Assembly (NCBI GenBank): GCA_004123355.1
Contig: SCHM01000003.1
Location: 1 to 64,000, forward strand
Direction of reading: 5' to 3'
Source: Amphirosellinia nigrospora
Lineage: Eukaryota > Ascomycota > Sordariomycetes > Xylariales > Xylariaceae
DNA: 64,000 nt
The translations under genes and the position numbers were made by a program. The notes under the pieces were generated by a model. It was not told where the DNA came from, did not search any database, and was given only the letters and a program-made list of their open reading frames with translations. Each line of letters starts with the position of its first letter. Position 1 is the stretch's first letter. This document shows, in pieces, positions 54,376 through 64,000 of the stretch.

Positions 54376-54669
54376 AATTACGCTTTATATATTCGAAAAA
54401 ATAAAGCTTTAATATATATAATATTATATATAAAATCTATAAATAAAGTAAAAAAAAAAAAAAGTCTAAGTTTATAATATAAGCAGCTGTTTAAATATTC
54501 GCGTAAGGTAGCTATATTTATTACTAATGCTTGCTTTTATTTATTATAACTGTATTTATTGCAAATAGCAGTCACGTATTTATTATAAGTGGCAGTTACT
54601 ACAAGTGGAGATTATAGGTGCTATGGCTAATGGTGGGGCATAGCCACTAAAGCCTGCAAATCCATAACT
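54376..54669 (-). repeat. LTR of E1 (right, 5' LTR)
   Basis: Starts AATTACGCTTTATA and ends ATCCATAACT. It is less mutated in its last 80 bp (GGTGGGGCATAGCC). It is followed by the TATAT duplicate and the rest of E2's interrupted LTR. Confidence 0.85.
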
Positions 54670-54674
54670 TATAT

Positions 54675-54726
54675 AATATATTATATATATTAAAGCTTTG
54701 TTTTTTCGAATATATAAAGCATAACT
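54675..54726 (+). repeat. Left LTR of E2, remaining part
   Basis: 52 bp matching 61,213-61,264, the end of E2's right LTR (AAAGCTTT, then TTTTTTCGA, then ATATAAAGC). It completes the LTR begun at 47,763. Confidence 0.8.
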
Positions 54727-56790
54727 ATTATAAATTATTTAAAATATTATAAATATTAGGACTATTTTTATAATATTTTTAATTAAACTAAATAATTAAT
54801 TTAACGTAAAAATATTAAAATATTTTTTAAAAAAGAACTAAAATAATAAGCGTATATAGCTATACGTACTAAAGCTTTTATTAATATTTTAAATTTATTT
54901 GTTTCGAATATTTAAAATAATAAGCTTTTTATAATAAAACTTTAATAAATAATAAAAAAATTATTTATTTTAGCTTTTAAACTATATAAAAACTATAATA
55001 ATAAGCTATAAAAGCTAACTATTTTTAACTAATTTAATATAATAATTTTACGGTATTATTAATAATTATATATTTAAAAAATAAAAGTTTAATATAAATA
55101 TTATTAGTTTTAATTAAATAATTTAATATTTAATTAATAATTACGTAAAATTATAAATATAAAAATATTACGCTTAGTTTTTATTTTAAACTAATAATAT
55201 ATTATAATAAAATAATTTAATTTAGTTTTAATAAAAATATAAATTAAACTATAAATAATATATATAAAAACTTTATTATTATTTTTTAAAAAATAAAAAT
55301 ATATTTTTTTTAATAATAGTTTATTATTATTTTATTATTAATTTATATATATTTGCTAAAAAGTTAAAAAATAAAATAAAGTTTTATTCGATTAAGCAAA
55401 AAAATAAAATAAAATTATATTTTTTATAATAAATATATATTATATTAATATATATTATTAATATTTTTTAATTTATAATTAAAAGTAATTTTAGTTAATA
55501 ATAAAGTAATTAATAAACTATTAATTAATTATTAAATAAACTATAAAAAATAACTAAATAATATAATTATATTTAAAATAATTTAAATATTTCGAACTAA
55601 TAAATAGTTAATTTATTAATTATTATAAAATAACTTTTATTTTATTAAATAATAAAAAAAATAGCTAAATAATAGCTAAAATATTAATATTTATTTTTTA
55701 TATATAATATAATTAAAAATAAATTTAAGTTTAAAATATAAATTTAAACTATATAAAATCGCTTTAAATTTAACGCTAATTAGTTTTATAAATATAACTA
55801 AAATAATTAATATTAAAACTTATATTAAAAACTATATAGCTAATAATTTTTTTTTTATTTTTTTTTAATTATTTTAACGTATTTATTAACTTAAAAATTA
55901 TTTTAAAATATTTTAAAAAATTTATATTAATATTAACTATAATAAAAAGCTAAAGCTAATTTTTAATTATTTAGTTTTAATTAATATATATTAACTAAAT
56001 TTTTTAAATTTTAAACTATTTTTATTTGTTTAATTAATAAAATTAAATTAATAAAATTAAATAAAATAAAATTTAAAAATAAATTATTTTTTTAACTAAT
56101 AACTAAAGCTATATTAAATATTTAAAAAAAATATTAATTTTAACGTTTATATAAAATATTATTTTAAATAGTTTATTATTTAATAATAATTAATTAAAAA
56201 TAAAATAAAATTTATAAAAAAAAACGTAAAAGTTATATTTTATTATTTTATAATTTTTATTATTATTTAATTTATTTTTTTTTTTATTTTCATATTAATA
56301 TATTCGAATAATATTTTTGCTTTTATTTTAAACTAAATAATAATAATAATAATAATTTTATTTAATTATTTAAACCTAATATTAATAATATAAAATTAAT
56401 TTTCGAATAAATATTTAATATTATAATAAAATATATTTTAAAAAATATTTTTAAAAAATTAAATTTTAATAAATAAAAAAAACTTAAATTATACTATTTT
56501 AGCTATATATAATATATAAATATTAAGCGGCTAATATATAAAAAAACAAACTTATAATAAATATAAAAAAAAAAAAATAACTTTAAAAAAATAGCTTTTT
56601 TTTAAAAGAAATATTTTAAAAAATATTACTAGTTATAAAATAAATTTAATAAAAAAAATATTTAAATAAAAACCTTTATTATATATTATATTTATATAAT
56701 AATAAATTTTTTTAATTATAAATAATTTTTTCGGAAATATAAAATATATAATATATAAATATAAACTAATAATTTATAAAAAAAATTTAA

Positions 56791-56924
56791 TAGCGTGCAG
56801 TTTGTTGATTTTAAAGTTGTTGAATTATTAAGCTAAGTTTGTTACTAGACGTTGTTTTAAAAACAACGTCTATAGATAATGTTTTAAAGACACGTGTTTT
56901 AAAAATGTTTTTAAAATAGCTTTA
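56791..56924 (-). repeat. Repeat X, copy 5, inserted in E2
   Basis: 134 bp in inverse orientation, from TAGCGTGCAGTTTG to AAAATAGCTTTA, with the near-perfect palindrome AGACGTTGTTTT/AAAAACAACGTCT. The matching place in E1 (near 52,300) reads straight through without it, so this is a direct filled/empty site pair. It shows X moves, or moved, as a unit of about 134-144 bp. No clean target-site duplication could be read. Confidence 0.75.
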
Positions 56925-59900
56925 TAAAATTATTTATTTTTTATTATTATAAATTTTTTATTAAAAAAGTTATAAAATATAATAATAAAAATAAAAAAAA
57001 CATTAATCGGGCTTTTTTATTATTATTAAAAATATAAAAAAACTTTTAAAATAAACTTATAACTATTATTAATTTAATTTATAATTATATTTTAAATAAA
57101 CTATAGTTTAAATATTATAATATTTTATTAAATTATTAATAAAACTATTTAATATTTATTTTAATTATTTTTTAATTATAATATAAAATATTATTTAATA
57201 ATAAATAAAATAAATATATAGCTATAATATTTAGCTTATTAATTTAACGTTAATTAATAAAATTATAACTTTAAAATCGAAAAAACGTAATATTAAAATA
57301 ATAAAAAAAATAAATAATATTTAAATAATATAAAACTAAAAATATTTATTTTAAAGCGTAATAATTTAGTATAAAAAACTTTAATAAATAAAATAAATAA
57401 TATTTAATTAACTTTTATTAAAACCTATTTTAAAAAACGTAAGCTATACTTTTTTACAAAAAATATAATTTAATTTTTATTTAAAAATTTAATAAAAAAG
57501 TTTTAAAATATAAAACAAAATAATATAGCTAATATTAAAAAATTAATAATTAAAATATTTAGCTTAATATAATTGTTTTTAATATAATAATAAAAAAAAG
57601 GGTAAAAAACGTTTATATTATTAATATTAATAAAGTTAATAAAATAATCGGAAAATTAAAAAAAATAAAATATTTCTTTAAAAAAAAAAATAAAAAATTA
57701 AAATAAAAAATATAAAAAAATATTTAAAAAATATTAAAACTTAATATATATTTTTAGCCGAATAAACTTTAATATATTATTATTATATTATTTATAAATA
57801 TTATAAAATAAAGTTTTTAAAAATAAATTTAAAGCTAATTTAAATTATAGTTTTTTATATAAAATATTATTAAATAAATTAAAAACTATATAAAATTTTT
57901 AGTCGAAAACTTATATAAAAGTTTTATTAAATTTAATAATATTTTATATAATATATTTATTTTATTTATAAAAAAAATAATAATAAGTTTTATTTTTATA
58001 AATTATTAAATTAAATAAAATTATAAAAAAAATTAATATTTATTTTTTTTATTAAAAAAACTTTAGTTTATTATTAAAGCGAAAATTTTTATTTAATTTA
58101 ATATATAATAATATTTACCGTATTTATATATTATTTAAAAATAAAATTATATAATATTTTATATAAAATATAATATATTAATTATTAATATTATTATTTA
58201 GTTTTATTAATAAATTTTTAATATTTTAATAATATATTAATAATATATTATTTAATTTTTTAAATAATTTTTATAATATTACGTTAATAAATTATTATTT
58301 ATTTAAAAATAATAAAAAATATATTATTTATATATATTATATATTAAAATAATAATTAAGTTAAATTATAAATTAATTTAAAAAAGTTTGAGTTTTATAT
58401 TATTAAAATTAAATTTTTAAACTATATTATTAATATTAAAAAAAGTTAAATAAATTTTATTAAAATTAACGCTATATTAAAATAAAAAACTTTTATATTA
58501 GTAAAAAATATATAATTTTTTTTAAAATTTTATAATTTTATTAAAACTTTATTAATATTTAAAATTATATTATAGCGTTTTTAAACTAATTAACGTAAAA
58601 ATATATTTTTTAAATAAATTAAAAAATATAAAAAATTATTTTATTAGTTTAAAAAACTTTAATAAGTTTTTTTATTAAAATATTTTAATTATAACTTATT
58701 AATAAAAATTAAAACCGATTTTTTAATAATATAGTTTAATATATTATTATAATTATATAATAAAACTTAATATTTTATAACGTATTTTTTAAAATATTTT
58801 ATAATATTAAATTAAACTATAATATTTATAATAAAAAATTATTAATAATTATATTATATTTTAAAAAATAAAACTTAAATTAATTAATAATTATAATAAG
58901 TTTTTTTAATATTTATTAATAATTAAATATTAAAATTTTTTAATAAAAAATAATATTTTAATTTAAAATAAACTAAATAAATTAACTTTTTTTTAAAATA
59001 TAATTTTTTAATATTTATTATTTTATAAAAATAATATATTAGTTAATATTTTATTATAAAAATAAAAAAACTTAATATAAAAAACTTAAAAAAAATATAT
59101 ATATTTTTATAATATTTTAGCTAATAAATAATATAATATAATTTATTTTTATTTAAATAAAATTATATTAAATAAACTTTATTAAAATATATAATAAATT
59201 AAACGTTTTTATAAATTATAATTAATCGAGCAAATTTTTAAAAAAAACTATAAAAATATAAATATAAAAATTTATTATTAATAAATAAAAAATAATAAAC
59301 TAAAAAACTTATAAAAATTAAAAAAAAATTAATTATATTTTATAAACGTTTAATTATTTTTAATTTTTTATATTTAAAAATATATTTTATTAAAAAAAAT
59401 ATTATAAAATATTTATTATATATTTTAATAAAAATAAAATATATAAATTTATTATTAAACGTTATTAATATTTTAAACTAAATAAAAATTATAATTAATA
59501 TATATAAACTATATAAAATATAAACTTATTAAAATATTTAAAAATAAAAGTTTTAATAAATTTATTTTTTTTAATATTTAAATATATATAGCGCTATTTT
59601 ATTATTAATTTTAAATAAATATTTAAAAATAAATATAAATATAATAAATATTAATTATAATAAACTATTTAAAAATTAAATATAAATTATATTTTATATT
59701 ATAAAAATAATTATAAAAACGTTATTAAAATATATTATAAAAAACTTTTTTAAGTTTTTAAAATATTTATAATTATAATTTTTAACTATAAACTTTAGTT
59801 TATTTTTATTTTTATAAATAAACTATATAAACTAATAAATATAAAATATATATTAATTATTATAAAATATATAAAATTATAAAATAAATAAAAATTATAA

Positions 59901-60997
59901 ATAAATATATTAATTAAAATTATAATTATATATAAATTATTATTAAAATAATTAATTTAAACGTATTTTATTATAAATTATATATAAGTTTTAATTTTTT
60001 ATGCTTTAATAAAATTATTATTTTATAAAATAAAAATAGGTTTTTTAATATTATTTAATTTTAATTAAAAAAATTAAACCGTAAATAAAAAGCTATAAAA
60101 GTTTTTAAAAAATAAAAAACAATTTAAATAAATATATAAAAAAAATAAAAAAAAAATATAATTTATTAAATTAACTAAAAAAAACTTATAATATATTTAA
60201 AAATATATAATTAATTAAACTAATAAAAATTAATATAAACTTAATTTTAATATAAAAAACTATATATTAATTTAAAAAAAAAATTTTAAAAAACGGACCG
60301 TTTATTAAATAAATTAAACTTTTTATAATATAATAAAAGTTTAAAATATATAAAAAAATAAAAATATTTTTATATTAAACGTTTTTATAATTTAAAAAAT
60401 ATTAAACTATTATTATATAAATTAATTATAAAAATATTTAAATAATTTATTATTAAATTAAAAAATAAAAACTTAAAAAAAAATAATAAAACTTAAAAAA
60501 AAAAAAAATTTATTATTAAAAAAATAAAATATTTTAACTTTACTATTAAAAATTATAATATTAAATAAACTTAAAAAATTAAAACTTTAATAATATAAAT
60601 TTAATAAAAAACTTTAAAAATATAAAAATATTAAAAAACTTTTATAATATAAACTTTAATTTAGCTAAACTTTTAATAAAATTATAAATATAGCTAAAAA
60701 TAGCATAAAAAAACAAATTTAATAATATTCTAAATAATAATAAAGCTATAATATAAAAAAAAAATAACGCGAAAAAAAAAACGCGTAAAATAAAAAAAAT
60801 ATATAAATACTATATAAGCTTAAAATTATATTAAGCAAAAAAACTTTAAATAATATATAAAAAACTAATATTAATTTAATAGTATAAAAGCTTTATAAAA
60901 AGTTATATTAATAAAAACTTAAAACGATTTTTTTCTTGCTAAAAAGCAGTTATAACTTTGACCCCGGTTAAATTATTTTTTTTTTCGAAAAAAAAAT

Positions 60998-61264
60998 AGT
61001 TATAAATTTATAAGCTTTAATAACTATACTTTACTATTAGCTATAGCACCCGTAATTTTTTATTTAATAATTATTACTTATAATAAATATAGTTATAATA
61101 AATAAAAGCAAGCATTAATAATAAATACAGCTATTTTACGTAAATATTTAAACAGCTGTTTATAATATAAACTTAAACTTTTTTTATTTTATTTTATTTA
61201 TAAATTTTATATAATATATTATATATATTAAAGCTTTATTTTTTCGAGTATATAAAGCGTAACT
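60998..61264 (+). repeat. Right LTR of E2 (3' LTR)
   Basis: 267 bp, heavily mutated compared with the left LTR of the same element. It is preceded by a T/A-rich remnant of the polypurine tract and followed by target duplicate ATTTA. Confidence 0.83.
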
Positions 61265-61360
61265 ATTTATATAAAATAAATTAAATAAAACTTTTAAATC
61301 GAAAATATTTATATTTAAAACATTAAATATAAACGCGTATAATAAAGCTTTATATTTAAA
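61265..61360. other. Short continuation of stretch F between E2 and E3
   Basis: Target duplicate ATTTA, then about 90 bp of AT-rich DNA between two Gypsy family-E elements. Nothing else is recognisable in it. Confidence 0.5.
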
Positions 61361-63130
61361 AGTTACGCTTTATATATTTAAAAAAAATAAAGCTTTAATA
61401 TATATATATTATATATAAATCTATAAATAAAAAATAAAAAAAAGAAGGTTTAAGTTTACGTTATAAGTAGTTATTTAAATACTTATATAAAGCAGCTATA
61501 TTTATTACTAGTGTTTATTTTTATTTATTATAACTATATTTATTATAAGTAATAATTACTATAAGTAAAAATTACGGGTGTTATAACTAGTAAAGTATAG
61601 CTATTAAAGCTTATAAATCTATAATTACCCCCTTTAAAAAAAAGAATAATTTAACTAAGGTTAAAGTTATAACTACTTTTTAGCAAAAAAAAAAATCGCT
61701 TTAAGTTTTTATTAATATAAGTTTTTATAAAACTTTTATACTATTAAATTATTATATTAGTTTTTTTATACTATTTAAAGTTTTTTTTTTAATAGTATTT
61801 AAGCTTTTATAATATTTACGGGTTTTTTTTTATGTTATTTTTTTTTTACGTTATAGCTTTATTATTATTTAAATATAATTTATTAAAATTATTATTTTGC
61901 GCTATATTTAGCTATATTTATAATTATATAAAAAGTTTAATTAAATTAAAGTTCGCGTTATAAAATTTTTTTAATATTTTATATTATTTTTAAAGTTTTT
62001 TATAAAATATTATATATTATTAAATTTTTATTTTTTTAGTTTATTTAATATTATAACTTTTAATAATAAAATTAAAACGTTTATATTTTTTTATAATAAT
62101 TTTTTTTTTTTTTTTTTAAGTTTTATTATTTTTTTTTAAAATTTTTGCTTTTTAACTAAATAATAAATTATTAAAATATTTAATATAAATATATTTTTTT
62201 TTTTTTATATATTTTAAACTTTTATTATATTATAAAAAAATTTAATTTATTTAATAAATAGTTTATTTTTTAAAATTATTTTTTTTTTAAAATTAATATA
62301 TAATTTTTTATATTAAAATTAAATTCGCGTTAATTTTTATTAGTTTAATTAATTATACGTTTTTAAATATAATATAAGTTTTTTTAATTAATTTAATAAA
62401 TTATATTATTTTTTTTAATTTTTTTTATATATTTATTTAAATCGGTTTTTTTTATAGTCCGATTTTTTAATTAAAATTAAATAATATTAAAAAACCTATT
62501 TTATTTTATAAATAATAGTTTATTAAAACGTAAAAAATTAAAGCTTATATATAATTTATAGCAAATATATTTTAAACTAATTATTTAATAATAATTTATA
62601 TATAGTTTTAATTTTTATTAATATATTTATTTATAATTTTTATTTATTTTATAGTTTTATAATAATTTTTAATAATTAATATATATTTTATATTTATTAG
62701 CTTATATAACTTATTTATAAAAGCAAAAATAAACTAAAATCCGCGGTTTAAAATTATTATTATAAATATTTTAAAAACTTAAAAAAAAATTTCGTAATAT
62801 ATTTTAATAATATTTTTTATAATTATTTTTAAATATAAAATATTATTTATATTTATTTATTTAAATAATTAATTATAATTAATATATTATTATATTTATA
62901 TTTATTTTTAAATATTTATTTAAAATTAATAATAAAATAGCATTATATATATTTAAATATTAAAAAATATATAAGTTTATTAAAAGTTTTATTTTTAAAT
63001 ATTTTAATAAGTTTATATTTTATATAGTTTATTATATAATAATTATAATTTTTATTTAATTTAAACTATTAATAATATTTAGTTATAAATTTATATATTT
63101 TTATTTATTAAAATATATAATTAATATTAT
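61361..63130 (-). mobile_element. Ty3/Gypsy relic E3, 3' portion only
   Basis: An LTR at 61,361-61,626 (AGTTACGCTTTAT ... TATAATT) is followed by interior sequence colinear with 48,268 to about 49,850 of E1, same orientation, hence minus-strand coding. A polypurine tract AAAGGGGGTA is clear on the minus strand next to the LTR (61,627-61,637). Similarity to E1 stops near 63,130, where a different, less AT-rich sequence (G) begins. Whether E3 resumes beyond the window is unknown. Broken and RIP-mutated. Confidence 0.8.
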
Positions 63131-63619
63131 ATACTAAAGGCCCTTTAATTTAGGGGCAAAAATACTTAAGTTTTTAAAAACTACGTATTTAGGTTAGTAA
63201 ATAAGTTATAGTTGCCGGTTATGCTAGTTCGCTTTTTTTTAATAAATTATATATAGTAAAACTTGCTATTTTATTTTAATTTATTAACTATAATATTTTA
63301 TTTTTTATATAATTATATAATTATATTATAAAAATATTTAACCGTTTAATTAATAATAGCAATAAATTTATTTATAAATATAAACGTTAATATATAATAT
63401 TTTTTATATATTTATTTTATTAATAGTAATAATATACGCTAAAATTATATTATTATTTTATAATTAAATTATAATTTTAAACTATAAAATAAAATTAAAA
63501 AGTTAAATATTATAATAAATAATTAATTTTTATTTTAAATAAAAAAACTTACTACGATATTAAAATTTTTAAAACGATTTTTAACTCGGATAAAATTAAA
63601 AAAGTTTTCCGGTAAATAT

Positions 63620-63709
63620 AAGTTGCTATTTTAAATTTTAAATACGATTATAAGCTATTTTTAATTTTAAATATAACTATAAGTTATTTTTAATTTTAAA
63701 TATAACTAT
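63620..63709 (+). repeat. Tandem repeat, three units of about 29-32 bp
   Basis: Units share TTTTAATTTTAAATATAACT; the last two are near-identical and the first is slightly longer. Confidence 0.75.
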
Positions 63710-63790
63710 AAACTTTATATTTTAAATAATAGCGCTATTATAAAATATACTAATTTTTATAACGTATTAAACTTTTATTTTTTTCGAAAA

Positions 63791-63947
63791 AAGCTTAAGT
63801 TTATCGATAAATTTAAAAAAAACTTTATAAATTAGCTAAAACGTTTAAAAAAAAAAAACTTTTCAAAAAAACTTAAACTTATTAATAAGTTTAAAAAAAA
63901 CTTTATAAACTAACTAAAACGTTTTAAAAAAAAAAACTCGAAAACTT
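63791..63947 (+). repeat. Tandem repeat, two units of about 78 bp
   Basis: Both units contain TTTAAAAAAAACTTTATAAA, AGCTAAAACGTTT or ACTAAAACGTTTT, and an A tract. They differ mainly by RIP-type transitions. Confidence 0.75.
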
Positions 63948-64000
63948 AAAAAACACGTTTATTATAATTAATTTAAAACTTTAAAGTCCTTAAAAACCTA

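Larger units (their letters stand above)
47982..54669 (-). mobile_element. Ty3/Gypsy LTR retrotransposon relic E1, nested in the LTR of E2
   Basis: A 6.7-kb element with LTRs at 47,982-48,267 and 54,376-54,669 and a 5-bp target-site duplication TATAT (47,977-47,981 and 54,670-54,674). It is the same family as E2 but in opposite orientation. Its interior is the reverse complement of E2's: for example, 49,960-50,160 matches 59,130-59,360, the integrase region. A purine-rich AAAGGAGAAT (minus strand) abuts the 3' LTR at about 48,268, as a polypurine tract should. The interior is 6,108 bp against 6,271 bp in E2, because E2 carries an X insertion. It is broken by RIP but less AT-rich than E2, and younger than E2. 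Confidence 0.87.
47763..61264 (+). mobile_element. Ty3/Gypsy LTR retrotransposon relic E2 (with E1 nested inside)
   Basis: The outer boundaries are the LTR start AGTTATGGATCTGC at 47,763 and LTR end GCGTAACT at 61,264, with a 5-bp target-site duplication ATTTA (47,758-47,762 and 61,265-61,269). Removing E1 leaves about 6.8 kb. The left LTR is split by E1 (47,763-47,981 plus 54,675-54,726); the right LTR is 60,998-61,264. On the plus strand, 58,080-58,600 recalls Gypsy reverse transcriptase, to about 58,950 RNase H, and 59,050-59,900 integrase, in the Gypsy order. It also contains repeat X at 56,791-56,924. Fossil, broken throughout by RIP, inserted in stretch F. Confidence 0.85.
63131..64000. 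mobile_element. Unidentified insertion G in E3 (runs off the window)
   Basis: It starts abruptly with ACTAAAGGCCCTTTAATTTA followed by GGGGC, a G+C-richer block with a GCCC/GGGGC inverted pair, exactly where E3 loses similarity to E1. About 100 bp later it becomes AT-rich. The right end and any terminal repeat lie outside the window, so the class is unknown. It includes two tandem-repeat blocks. Confidence 0.45.

Noticed and set aside
63600-63960. CRISPR-like array
   Set aside because: Direct tandem repeats without unique spacers, in a fungal genome.
1-64000. Regional centromere made of RIP-mutated retroelements
   Set aside because: Composition fits, but the sequence alone cannot show it and a gene/tRNA island sits in the middle. 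CENP-A ChIP would be decisive; not claimed.

Overview
The window looks like nuclear DNA of a filamentous ascomycete (Pezizomycotina) with strong repeat-induced point mutation (RIP). About 60 kb is extremely A+T rich. It is depleted in CpA/TpG, enriched in TpA, and carries almost no open frames. It is built from multi-copy retroelement relics. One island of ordinary composition (about 33.0-36.64 kb) holds the only recognisable host genes: a spliced but frameshifted secreted alpha/beta-hydrolase (TAP-like family), an intron-bearing tRNA-Lys(TTT) and an initiator-type tRNA-Met(CAT). The species cannot be named from the sequence.

Left arm (1-33.0 kb). A Ty3/Gypsy-like relic (family H) opens the window and is present twice. 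Copy 1 (1-19.31 kb) is split by two Ty1/Copia relics, A (minus) and B (plus), lying head to head and together forming a giant inverted repeat with about 7.1 kb arms. Copy 2 is at 21.8-26.8 kb. A tandem pair of an unidentified 2,787-bp unit (T) follows. Each T unit ends in a short palindrome-rich repeat (X) that recurs elsewhere. A short repeat R lies next to the island in opposite orientations on its two sides.

Right arm (36.64-64 kb). A Ty3/Gypsy relic C (minus strand, 214-bp LTRs, TSD TTTAT) interrupts the right copy of R. An unclassified AT-rich stretch F follows. F is interrupted by Gypsy element E2 (plus, TSD ATTTA). E2's left LTR is itself interrupted by a sister element E1 (minus, TSD TATAT), and its interior carries an X insertion that E1 lacks. 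A third family member, E3, starts at 61,361 and is cut near 63,130 by another sequence (G) that runs off the window with two tandem-repeat blocks.

The retroelements are fossils, so nothing here suggests a working pathway. The window records layered transposition, RIP over the repeats, and a small unmutated island. RIP normally spares single-copy DNA, and the right edge of the island falls immediately after the tRNA-Met gene. I did not find a convincing new functional system. The most notable items are repeat X with its empty site, the T tandem, the degenerate but well-ordered hydrolase gene, the unusual tRNA pair, and the structured LTR of element C.
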